The position numbers and the translations under genes were made by a program. The notes under the pieces are model-generated. The model had not been told where the DNA came from. It did no database searches and saw only the letters and a list, made by a program, of their open reading frames with translations. 23,511 bases of DNA from assembly GCA_028822575.1 (NCBI GenBank), contig JAPKDN010000003.1, forward strand, positions 1 through 23,511. Reading direction: 5' to 3'. Positions 15,754-23,302 of this stretch are shown piece after piece. The DNA is from Alphaproteobacteria bacterium. GTDB taxonomy: Bacteria; Pseudomonadota; Alphaproteobacteria; Thalassobaculales; Thalassobaculaceae. Positions within the stretch are counted from its first letter, which is position 1. Each line of letters begins with the position of its first letter.

Positions 15754-17274
15754 TCAAACCAGGTCGTCGTCACAGAGCGGCAAAGTCAGGATCGCGCTCG
15801 TCCCCTCGCCCAGCGTGCTTTCCAGATGCAGCGACCCACCGTGCGTTTTCGCCAGGGAGCGGGCTATGGCCAATACGAGCCCCATTCCCTGGTACTCTCT
15901 GGACAGAGTGTCTGATAGCTGCTGGAAGGGCTCGAACGCCCGTTCCATATTTTCGCTGGCGATACCCGGCCCGGCATCTATCACACTTAGCTTGACCCAC
16001 CGATCGGATGTCGTTTCGATCCGAATGTCGACTTGCCCGCCCACTGGACTGAACTTGACCGCGTTTGAAACCAGATTGACGCCAATTTGGAGGATATGAC
16101 GAGGATCGGCCCTAAGTCTGACATCATTGTCCAAAGATGGCCCCTTGAGCGCCACGCCGACTTTTTCCGCCGCCGGCTGGCAGAAGCGAATGATGGTTTC
16201 GGACATCTCCACCATGGAAATGACCTGCGGGTCCGCGTTGACCTCGCCGCTTTCAATTCGGGAAATATCTAAAATGTCATTGATCACGCCAAGGAGATGC
16301 TCGCCCGCTTCACGAATATCGGTCGCGTAACCGGCGTATCTTTTCCCCTCCATCGGTCCCAGTAGTTGGCCTTCCATGACTTGTGAAAATCCGATGATGG
16401 AATTCAGCGGGGTCCGAAGTTCATGGCTCATATTCGCGAGAAAGAAGAATTTGGTTCGGTTGGCGGCCTCAGCGGCGTCTCGGGCTCCCTTCAATTCCTC
16501 GGTGAGCTCACGGAGGTCGGTCATGTCCATATCAGCGCCGACAAGGCCGATCTGGGCCCCGTTTTCATCCAACATCGGCATGGCGCGGGTCACGAAATGG
16601 CGGCGGCGCCCATCGGGAAGGTCGACATAATATTCAGCATTAAAGAACCCATCATGCGTGCCAGCGAGGAACGCTTGGGAAATACGTTCTTGCGTTGCTC
16701 CGCCTAGGCGATCCACTCGGCTTTTCCAATCCGCGAACGTCGTTATACGTTCATCGGGCGAACAACCCAGCATTTCCTCAAGCTTGCGGGTGATAACAAG
16801 AGTGCCTCGCGCGACGTTCCATTCCCATAGACCGATATTCGCGGCCTCCACTCCGATCAATGCGGGGGACATTGAATTGCCAACACGGTCGTCCCGCGTG
16901 ACCGCCTCAGGCACCATCGAGATGGCTTGAAATTTGAAGGCTATTGCTCGGTCGGTCACGAGCGCGGCGATAATCAACCCGACAACCAATGTCGCCCGGT
17001 TGATATAAAATACATCCGGCATTGGATGTTTGGCAATGGTTCCAACGACAAGGAACACAATGGACAAGCTGGTCACGAAGACCAACCCGCGACGACCACC
17101 GGTCCAAAGACACCCAAATATCGCCAAAAAATAGGGTAGAACGCCGCCCACGTACATAAGGTTCGTGGAAATATCCACGCAGAATGTAGCCGTCGGGGCC
17201 ACTGCGACAGCACGCAGGAGCCAGGTCTCACGACCAGTGAAAAAGGCCACTTCGGTGTTGTAAGGCCCAGCCAT
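15754..17274 (-). CDS. Membrane-bound PAS-domain sensor histidine kinase (orphan)
   Basis: A 506-aa hybrid-less histidine kinase. About three hydrophobic helices lie at 37-57, 62-80 and 93-108, with no HAMP. A PAS domain spans about 136-257 (IGLWEWNVARGTL, then YYVDLPDGRRRHFVTRAMP). HisKA carries H284 in FLANMSHELRTPLNSIIGFS. The ATPase domain has the N-box NLVSNAVKFS, the G1 box DAGPGI, the F-box FEPFQQ, and a G2 box GMGLVLAI, where Val stands in the usual third glycine place. The ATG at 17274 has GGATGA 7 bases upstream; a GTG at 17289 would add five residues. No response regulator is in the window, so its partner is elsewhere. The 5' end faces the PhyH operon, so it may sense a related signal. 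Confidence 0.92.
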   Translation of the reverse strand: MAGPYNTEVAFFTGRETWLLRAVAVAPTATFCVDISTNLMYVGGVLPYFLAIFGCLWTGGRRGLVFVTSLSIVFLVVGTIAKHPMPDVFYINRATLVVGLIIAALVTDRAIAFKFQAISMVPEAVTRDDRVGNSMSPALIGVEAANIGLWEWNVARGTLVITRKLEEMLGCSPDERITTFADWKSRVDRLGGATQERISQAFLAGTHDGFFNAEYYVDLPDGRRRHFVTRAMPMLDENGAQIGLVGADMDMTDLRELTEELKGARDAAEAANRTKFFFLANMSHELRTPLNSIIGFSQVMEGQLLGPMEGKRYAGYATDIREAGEHLLGVINDILDISRIESGEVNADPQVISMVEMSETIIRFCQPAAEKVGVALKGPSLDNDVRLRADPRHILQIGVNLVSNAVKFSPVGGQVDIRIETTSDRWVKLSVIDAGPGIASENMERAFEPFQQLSDTLSREYQGMGLVLAIARSLAKTHGGSLHLESTLGEGTSAILTLPLCDDDLV

Positions 17275-17400
17275 TGCAAATTCATCCACGCTACGGCGAT
17301 ACCCGACGACATCTTTATCGTGTCGGCATAAATCGGCGGGGTGGTGCTATTTAGCCGGACCAAACATTAACATTTAATGAACAAAGCGACGCTCTTCGTA

Positions 17401-17422
17401 AGGATCGTTATTATTTGATCCT
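17401..17422. promoter_or_regulatory. AGGATC/GATCCT inverted repeat, candidate operator upstream of the PhyH operon
   Basis: AGGATC (17401-17406) and GATCCT (17417-17422) are perfect inverted arms around an all-A/T-rich 10-nt centre, within the AT-rich 219-234-bp gap between the kinase and the PhyH operon. The 22-bp dyad size suits a homodimeric regulator. It could also form an RNA hairpin, but it has no T tract to act as terminator. The binding protein is unknown. Confidence 0.4.
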
Positions 17423-17485
17423 CCTCCAGGGCTTTTCCCGGACTAGCCAATTGGTTCCAGGTCCGCGTAGGGTATCAGCCACTGA

Positions 17486-17496
17486 TTGACGATCAA
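17486..17496. promoter_or_regulatory. TTGA-CGA-TCAA dyad directly before the first PhyH start
   Basis: TTGA (17486-17489) and TCAA (17493-17496) are inverted around CGA, ending 12 bases before the ATG and immediately 5' of the GGAAG ribosome site. A bound protein here would block transcription or translation start. Short and possibly by chance. Confidence 0.2.
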
Positions 17497-17508
17497 CGGA
17501 AGTGCTGG

Positions 17509-18342
17509 ATGAACATACCCCCCGAAATCGCGCTCGGCTCCGCCCCGTTGCTCAATCCGGAAGAACTTCAGTCATATCAACGCGATGGCTTTATCATCCC
17601 TCGCTGGCGCTTCGACCACGACCGTGTCGCACGCATGCTGGACGCGGTGGACAGAGTGATCACCGCCAATCCGGACCACCGCCCCGAACAATTGGTTTGC
17701 CCACATATACCCGGCGGCGCCACCAAGCCGATCGCCGGGGATCACCATGGCGATTTTCTCGGCTTCGGCACCACGCCGAATCTCGCGACCATTCTTCGGC
17801 AACTCGTGGGTCCCAATGTCCTGATGTGGGGCAGTCAGTTGTTTTGCAAACCACCCTCGATCGGCATGGCGATCCCCTGGCATCAGGATGGCGAGTATTG
17901 GCCGATACGCCCGCTCGCCAACGTCTCGGCCTGGATCGCCATCGACCCCGCGACGCGCGAGAACGGCTGTCTTCGGGTGATCCCGGGCTCTCATCGCGGC
18001 GGCCTTAGACCCCATGTCCTGGATGATCGCGAGAACCTGGCGCTGGACCAGACCGTGGCGCCCGAGCATTTGGATGAAGGCAACGCCGTGGATCTGGAAC
18101 TCGAGCCCGGCCAACTGGCGCTTTTCGATGTTTTCCTGATGCATGGCTCCAACGCCAACACTTCCGGCAAGCGCCGCGCGGGGCTGGTCTATCGGTATAT
18201 GCCCAGCACCTCGCTTTTCGATCGCGCCATGCCGGACAAGATTACGTCCTCCGGCCATCAGGTGATGTACCAAAAACGCCCGGTCTATCAAGTAATCGGG
18301 GCGGATCCCGGCGCGAACACTTTGGTCGAAGGCGTCCCATGA
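17509..18342 (+). CDS. PhyH-family Fe(II)/2-oxoglutarate dioxygenase, copy 1
   Basis: A 277-aa phytanoyl-CoA dioxygenase-superfamily enzyme. The 2-His-1-carboxylate iron site is complete: H125 and D127 in PWHQDGEYWPIRP, and H212 in FLMHGSNAN. R222/R223 in KRRAG is placed to bind 2-oxoglutarate. The segment NVSAWIAIDPATRENGCLRVIPGSHR is the family core. Members hydroxylate unactivated carbons of small metabolites, acyl groups or alkaloid-like compounds; the substrate here is unknown. GGAAG precedes the ATG by 7 bases. It is the first gene of the plus-strand operon, and its stop overlaps the start of copy 2 (ATGA). Copies 1 and 2 share core motifs but differ in the N-terminal third. Confidence 0.93.
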   Translation: MNIPPEIALGSAPLLNPEELQSYQRDGFIIPRWRFDHDRVARMLDAVDRVITANPDHRPEQLVCPHIPGGATKPIAGDHHGDFLGFGTTPNLATILRQLVGPNVLMWGSQLFCKPPSIGMAIPWHQDGEYWPIRPLANVSAWIAIDPATRENGCLRVIPGSHRGGLRPHVLDDRENLALDQTVAPEHLDEGNAVDLELEPGQLALFDVFLMHGSNANTSGKRRAGLVYRYMPSTSLFDRAMPDKITSSGHQVMYQKRPVYQVIGADPGANTLVEGVP

Positions 18343-19193
18343 ACGCCTCGAATGCTAGCAACAGCGCGTTGGCGCATCGACTGACCGACACGGAAGTGAA
18401 CGCCTTTCGACGTGATGGCTTCGTGGTCCCAGCATACCGTTTGACGGATGATTTGGTCACGGCGATGCGCGCGGCAACCGTCGATCTGATGGCCGCCTAC
18501 CCCAAAATGCCGACCGAGGGACTGGTATCGCCCCATATTCGATACGCGGACACCCAGCGGCCGGATATCCATGATCGGTTTTTGGATTTTTGCCAGGTGC
18601 CGGAATTGCTGGATGTCGTCGAACAGTTGATCGGCCCCGACATTATCACTTGGGGCAGCCGGATATTCTCCAAGGCCGCGCGCACCGGTCGCGCGACGCC
18701 GTGGCATCAGGACGGAGAATACTGGCCGATCCGCCCCCTGGCGACGGTTACCGCGTGGATCGCGATCGACAACTGTACCCCCGAGAACGGTTGTCTGAAG
18801 CTTGTCGCCGGCTCACATCGCGACAAGCGCCTGTTGGAGCATCGTAGTCTCGCAGGACAAGGCGCCGCCTTGGACAAGGAAATCACGCCCGGCGCCTTCA
18901 ATGAAAACGACGTCGTCGAGGTGCCGCTAGGACCAGGGCAAATGGTGCTGTTCGACGTCTATACCGCCCACGGCGCCACACCGAACACGTCGCCCGAGCG
19001 GCGCGCCGGATTCGCCATCCGCTATATGCCGGGGACATCCTTGTACGATCGCTCCATGAAAGTTGGCAGCGGCCAGGACGATGTACAAACCGATCTATCG
19101 CAGCGCGCGCTGTTCCTGCTGCGCGGCGAGGACAAGACCGGCGCCAATGATTTTGAGATCGGCCATGACGGGATGGTCGTCGAGGTTGCATGA
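18339..19193 (+). CDS. PhyH-family Fe(II)/2-oxoglutarate dioxygenase, copy 2
   Basis: A 284-aa paralogue of the preceding gene, overlapping it by 4 bases. H123 and D125 in PWHQDGEYWPIRP, H211 in YTAHGATPNTS and R221/R222 in RRAG make a complete active site, so neither copy is a decayed duplicate. The substrate-facing N-terminal segment differs (SPHIRYADTQRPDIHDRF here, CPHIPGGATKPIAGDHHGDF in copy 1), and the C-terminal 45 residues diverge, so different substrates, successive hydroxylations or a heterodimer are possible. It is followed after 83 bp by the enolase-superfamily gene. Confidence 0.93.
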   Translation: MNASNASNSALAHRLTDTEVNAFRRDGFVVPAYRLTDDLVTAMRAATVDLMAAYPKMPTEGLVSPHIRYADTQRPDIHDRFLDFCQVPELLDVVEQLIGPDIITWGSRIFSKAARTGRATPWHQDGEYWPIRPLATVTAWIAIDNCTPENGCLKLVAGSHRDKRLLEHRSLAGQGAALDKEITPGAFNENDVVEVPLGPGQMVLFDVYTAHGATPNTSPERRAGFAIRYMPGTSLYDRSMKVGSGQDDVQTDLSQRALFLLRGEDKTGANDFEIGHDGMVVEVA

Positions 19194-19276
19194 TCATCTC
19201 CGCGATGGCCGTGGACATTGGCGAAACCGGGCCCGACCGCTAGGCTGAACCACCGTCATATTCCAGGAGTCGTCCC

Positions 19277-20473
19277 ATGCGCATCACCGGTTGCGAGATC
19301 AGGCATTGCAACGCCGGCTGGCGAGATTTTAGCTTCCTCAAGCTGATCACAGACGAAGGCATCACCGGTATCGCCGAATACAACGAGTGTTACGGCAGCC
19401 CAGGCCTGTCCACCGTGATCCGGCGCCTGGTCGACAGGGTAGTCGGCATGGACGCCATGGCGCACGAACGCGTACACCAGTTTCTTTACGCCCAGACCCG
19501 CCAGGCGCCGGGCGGCGTCAATCAACAGGCGATCGCGGCGATTGAAAACGCCTTGCTCGATATCAAGGGGCAAGCGTTGAACGTACCGGTTTATGATCTC
19601 CTCGGCGGTGCGATACGCCAGGAAATCCCGGTTTACTGGAGCCATTGTGGCACTTACCTGTTGGACCCCGCCACAGCGGCCCTTTGCGAGCAGGAGCCGA
19701 TTCAATCACCGGACGATCTGGTCAAACTCGGCAAGCGGGTGCGCGACGCGGGGTATTCGGGCCTCAAGACCAACATGATCGCTTTCGATGACGCCGGGAA
19801 AGTTGTTCGCCACCAGCCTGGTTTCGCGCGCGGACCGGGTTGGCCGGACTTGAACCTGCCGGGCCAAACCGTCGGCCAACTCCGCGATCAACTCATCGCC
19901 ATGGCCGAGGGCGCTGGCCCCGATGTCGGCATTCGCCTGGACCTCAACTTCCATTTCAAGCCCGAAGGCTTTCGGCAGATCACCACCGGGTTGGACGACC
20001 TTGGCTTAGCCTGGATCGAGATCGATCTTTTTGACCCCGTCGCGCTGGCCGGTATCCGGGAGCGCGTGGCGACACCAATCGCCTCCTGTGAATCGCTTTT
20101 CGGCGTGCGCGAGTTTCGGCCCTATTTCGAGAACGCCTCGATGGACGTGGCGATCATCGACATCCCCTGGAACGGCGCCTGGCTCGGTATGAAGATCGCC
20201 GCCATGGCCGAGGCCTATGAGATTAATTGCGCGCCGCACAACTTCTACGGCCACCTCTCCAGCCTTATGAGCGCCCATTTCTGTACCGCGTTGCCAAATT
20301 TCCGGGTCATGGAGATCGATATCGACGACGTGCCTTGGAAGGACAACATCATCTCTTGGAAACCGGAAATCCGAAACGGCTGTGTCCAGGCGCCTCCGGG
20401 GCCCGGTTGGGGCGCGACCTTGAACGAGGACGTCATCGCCGCGCACCCGCCAAAATTCGTGAAAGACGACTGA
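19277..20473 (+). CDS. Enolase-superfamily (mandelate racemase/muconate lactonizing type) dehydratase-like enzyme
   Basis: A 398-aa two-domain enolase-superfamily protein: an N-terminal capping domain (about 1-120) and a TIM barrel. Mg ligands are D222 in RLDLNF, E248 in WIEIDLF and E272 in SCESLFG. The barrel base H321 in APHNFYGH pairs with D295 in IIDIPWNGAW, as in the mandelate-racemase subgroup. At the second-strand KxK place the sequence is K164-T-N166, so the second lysine is absent. One remaining base favours a dehydratase of an acid sugar or hydroxy acid over a racemase (inference). AGGAG lies 8 bases before the ATG. Its stop is 2 bp before the SDR start, suggesting that the SDR acts on its substrate or product. 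Confidence 0.9.
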   Translation: MRITGCEIRHCNAGWRDFSFLKLITDEGITGIAEYNECYGSPGLSTVIRRLVDRVVGMDAMAHERVHQFLYAQTRQAPGGVNQQAIAAIENALLDIKGQALNVPVYDLLGGAIRQEIPVYWSHCGTYLLDPATAALCEQEPIQSPDDLVKLGKRVRDAGYSGLKTNMIAFDDAGKVVRHQPGFARGPGWPDLNLPGQTVGQLRDQLIAMAEGAGPDVGIRLDLNFHFKPEGFRQITTGLDDLGLAWIEIDLFDPVALAGIRERVATPIASCESLFGVREFRPYFENASMDVAIIDIPWNGAWLGMKIAAMAEAYEINCAPHNFYGHLSSLMSAHFCTALPNFRVMEIDIDDVPWKDNIISWKPEIRNGCVQAPPGPGWGATLNEDVIAAHPPKFVKDD

Positions 20474-20475
20474 TC

Positions 20476-21276
20476 ATGCGTTTGGAGAACAAAATCGCGA
20501 TCGTCGTTGGGGGCGGTCAAAGCCCCGGCGAGACCATGGGCAACGGCCGGGCAACGGCGGTGTTGTTCGCCCGCGAAGGCGCCAAGGTACTGGTCGGCGA
20601 CAATCGGCCCGAGTCCGCCGAGGAAACCGCCGATATGATCCGCGCGGAGGGTGGAACCGCCGAGACCGTGGCGGTCGATATCACCGACGAAGCCTCGATC
20701 CAGACCATGGTCAAGCATTGCCTCGACCTCTGGGGGCGGATCGATGTCCTGCACAACAATGTCGGCGTTTCCATCGCTGGCGGCGACGCCGAAATCACCG
20801 AGATCACCTCGGAAGCCTTCGACCGCGTTGTCTCGATAAACCTGAAGGGCATGGTGCTGACCTGTAAACACGTGATCCCGGTGATGCGCGAGCAGAAATC
20901 CGGTTCGATCGTCAGCATTTCATCAATCGCCGCGTGGAACGCCTATCCGCTCATCGGCTACAAGACCACCAAGCAGGCCGTGATCGCCATGACCGAACAA
21001 ATCGCCTTTCAAAACGCCCCCTATGGGGTTCGCGCCAATGTCATCCTGCCCGGCCTCATGGACACGCCCATGGCCGTCGACACAAGGGTACGGGCGCTGG
21101 GCAAGTCCCGCGAGGAGATCGAAGCAGGCCGCAACGCCCGGGTGCCCCTGCGTAACCGCATGGGGACCGGATGGGATGTAGCCAAGGCGGCGCTATTCCT
21201 TGCCTCCGACGACGCCGAATTCATCACCGGTGCCGCCCTGCCAGTGGATGGCGGTGAACAACTGAACGTCGGCTAG
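20476..21276 (+). CDS. Short-chain dehydrogenase/reductase (SDR)
   Basis: A 266-aa classical SDR. The nucleotide-binding glycine stretch VGGGQSPGETMGNGRA (11-26) is longer than the usual TGxxxGIG, with an insertion seen in some SDR subgroups. D42 after the second strand points to NAD(H). NNVG is at 94-97, N122 lies in SINLKG, and the catalytic Ser (149 region), Y162 and K166 (GYKTTK) are present. The end GAALPVDGGEQLNVG is typical. It likely oxidises a hydroxyl of an intermediate made by the dioxygenases or the enolase-type enzyme. ATG at 20476 is chosen; the frame stays open far upstream inside the enolase gene, but that part is not SDR-like. Confidence 0.92.
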   Translation: MRLENKIAIVVGGGQSPGETMGNGRATAVLFAREGAKVLVGDNRPESAEETADMIRAEGGTAETVAVDITDEASIQTMVKHCLDLWGRIDVLHNNVGVSIAGGDAEITEITSEAFDRVVSINLKGMVLTCKHVIPVMREQKSGSIVSISSIAAWNAYPLIGYKTTKQAVIAMTEQIAFQNAPYGVRANVILPGLMDTPMAVDTRVRALGKSREEIEAGRNARVPLRNRMGTGWDVAKAALFLASDDAEFITGAALPVDGGEQLNVG

Positions 21277-21306
21277 GCGCCGCGCTAACCTTTGGAGTCA
21301 GCCGAA

Positions 21307-22482
21307 ATGTTCAAGCCTCTCACCGGCGTCCGCGTCGTCGATCTGACCCAGGTGCTCGCCGGGCCTTACGCGACCTATCAATTGGCTCTGCTGGGCGCCG
21401 AGGTGATTAAGGTCGAACCGCTTGAACGTGGTGATTGGACGAGGAATGGCATCGCGCCTGACGGTTTGGAAAATCAAGGACTTGCTACTAGTTTTCTCAC
21501 CCAAAATGCGAATAAAAAATCCATCGCCCTCGACCTCAAAAGCAAGGCGGGTTTGGCGTCGCTAATCGCGTTGGTGAAGACCGCCGATATCTTTGTCGAA
21601 AACTTCCGTCCAGGCACCGCCGCGCGCCTCGGGCTGTCTTACGAGGCCATCAAGGCCGCCAAGCCGGATATCGTCTATTGCTCGATCTCCGCCTATGGCC
21701 AGGATGGGCCGATCGGCCATCGTCCCGCCTATGACCACGTTGTCCAGGGCATGTGCGGCATCATGCGGACGACCGGCACGCCGGAGACCGAACCGAATAA
21801 GGTCGGCGCGCCCTATATCGACTACGCCACAGGCATGAACGCCGCGTTCGCCATCGTTTCCGGCGTGATGGAAGCACGACGCACTGGCGAGAGTGTACGC
21901 CTCGACGTCGCGATGTTGGACACGTCCCTGTTGTTGATGGCCTCGCTGGTGACCAACCATCTGAATACCGGCGCCACTTTCACCGCGTCCGGAAACGAGG
22001 CGTGGAGCCAAAGCCCCTCCTCCGGCGCCTTCGAGACCACCGATGGCATTTTGATGATCGCCGCGAATAACGAGCGCCAATTTAGAGATCTTTGCAAAGC
22101 GATCGATCTGGCTCATTTGCTCGAGGACCCGCGCTTCGATGATCCCGAGAACCGTCGTGACAACGTGCCAGCGCTGAGGGCCCTGATCGCGGCGCGTATC
22201 GCCACCAATACCGCCGATCATTGGGAAGCGGTTCTAGATGCCGCCTTCGTTCCAGGTGCTCGGATTCGCTCCGTCGAGGAAGTCTTGTCGGAACCTCAGA
22301 TCCAGGCCCGCCAATTGACCAAAACCGTCGAGATCCCCGGTGCCGACGCTCCGGCCCATATGCCAACCCTTGGCTTCAAGGTGAATGGGGAAGCCATCGG
22401 GCCGAGCATGCCGCCGGCGAGGCTGGGTCAACACACCGATGAAGTCTTGCGCGCGACGGCGGAAGGCGCCAAAGATCGCTAG
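21307..22482 (+). CDS. CaiB/BaiF class III CoA-transferase
   Basis: A 391-aa family III CoA-transferase, which moves CoA between carboxylic acids through an aspartyl-CoA anhydride and acts as an interlocked dimer. Visible are the start GVRVVDLTQVLAGPYATYQLA, VIKVEPLERGDWTR, NANKKSIALDLKS, VENFRPGTAARLGLSY, CSISAYGQDGP, and the catalytic Asp D172 in GAPYIDYATGM. Donor and acceptor acids are unknown; known relatives use formyl-, succinyl- or carnitinyl-CoA. GGAG is 9 bases before ATG 21307, so the upstream TTG at 21292 is rejected. It lies 30 bp after the SDR and probably activates the acid produced by the preceding enzymes. Confidence 0.93.
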   Translation: MFKPLTGVRVVDLTQVLAGPYATYQLALLGAEVIKVEPLERGDWTRNGIAPDGLENQGLATSFLTQNANKKSIALDLKSKAGLASLIALVKTADIFVENFRPGTAARLGLSYEAIKAAKPDIVYCSISAYGQDGPIGHRPAYDHVVQGMCGIMRTTGTPETEPNKVGAPYIDYATGMNAAFAIVSGVMEARRTGESVRLDVAMLDTSLLLMASLVTNHLNTGATFTASGNEAWSQSPSSGAFETTDGILMIAANNERQFRDLCKAIDLAHLLEDPRFDDPENRRDNVPALRALIAARIATNTADHWEAVLDAAFVPGARIRSVEEVLSEPQIQARQLTKTVEIPGADAPAHMPTLGFKVNGEAIGPSMPPARLGQHTDEVLRATAEGAKDR

Positions 22483-22504
22483 CAACGCTATCCGGACCCT
22501 AGCC

Positions 22505-23302
22505 ATGGATGCCCCCGCCCGCCTTGCTTTAAGCGTCCATCACATCGGTGGCAGAGCCGGTACGCGGTGCTTCCCAATCCTGCCGTTCTTCGAACGAGAC
22601 ATCGTCAGTGTCCTCTATGAGGCGGACACGTCGAGCCTCGCGGGTATTCGCGCCGCGACCAAGGATTTGCCGTCCAAGACCATCATTTTGGGGGACTGCC
22701 TGAGCGGCGAGGCTGGCCCCCGACCGTTCCATATCTACAGCAATCGGTATCTAAGCTCGCTGTACCCTCTGCTTTCCAAACACACCGACCAGTATTCTTT
22801 CGATACTCAATTCGGCTGGGACGACGATCCCGTTAGTAAAAGCCTCGTCGAAACCCGCGTCTTCGAGACCGTCACCTTGGATCAGATCATCGAACGCGAG
22901 GCCGGCCGGGTACCAGCGCCTAACTTCCTGTCGTTGGACACCCAGGGAAGCGAGCTCGAGATCCTGAAAGGCGCTGGCGCCACCATCGAAAGCAATGTCG
23001 TCGCGATCATGAGCGAAGTTGAATTCGTACCGGTCTATCAGGACCAACCCTTGATCGGCGACGTCGTGGCGTATCTCGGCGAAAAAGGATTCGAGCTGGC
23101 GTCGTTGGAGATCTTCCCGACCAGCGGCGCCTCGACGCGAACGCCAATAGGCCTGCGCGGCAAAGGGTTCCCACAAGCCGGCGAGGCACTGTTTCTGCGG
23201 CGCCCGGAAACCTTGACGGATCATCCTGATCGAACATCCTTGCTTTTGAAACTTGCCTTTATATCATTTTTTTCAAATACTTTGACTGGACACATACAGT
23301 AA
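22505..23302 (+). CDS. FkbM-family methyltransferase, reading frame broken near its 3' end
   Basis: A 265-aa frame with an FkbM-type SAM-dependent methyltransferase core at about 60-200: ILGDCLSGEAGPRPFHIYSN, ETVTLDQIIERE, then the signature PNFLSLDTQGSELEILKGAG (139-158) and IMSEVEFVPVYQDQPLI. Such enzymes O-methylate sugars, glycans or small metabolites. It starts 22 bp after the CoA-transferase with only a weak ribosome site. The final residues after SLLLKLAFISFF look wrong: at a run of seven T (23267-23273) the sense switches to another frame that stays open to the window edge. The true product is probably longer than 336 residues. Whether this is a real mutation, a slippage site or a read error cannot be decided here. 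Confidence 0.85.
   Translation: MDAPARLALSVHHIGGRAGTRCFPILPFFERDIVSVLYEADTSSLAGIRAATKDLPSKTIILGDCLSGEAGPRPFHIYSNRYLSSLYPLLSKHTDQYSFDTQFGWDDDPVSKSLVETRVFETVTLDQIIEREAGRVPAPNFLSLDTQGSELEILKGAGATIESNVVAIMSEVEFVPVYQDQPLIGDVVAYLGEKGFELASLEIFPTSGASTRTPIGLRGKGFPQAGEALFLRRPETLTDHPDRTSLLLKLAFISFFSNTLTGHIQ
23267..23273 (+). other. T7 homopolymer, probable -1 frameshift point in the FkbM gene
   Basis: The run TTTTTTT sits in codons TCA TTT TTT TCA of the FkbM frame. One extra T would give ISFFFKYFDWTHTVISSL and join the upstream frame smoothly to the downstream open frame. The downstream frame has no stop from 23230 to the window end. Confidence 0.55.

Noticed and set aside
20227..20475. N-terminal extension of the SDR frame into the enolase-type gene
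   Set aside because: The residues encoded before ATG 20476 are not SDR-like, and the Rossmann fold begins directly after that ATG.
22385..22504. N-terminal extension of the FkbM frame over the end of the CoA-transferase
   Set aside because: Arg-rich translation overlapping a conserved gene end; ATG 22505 is the simpler start.
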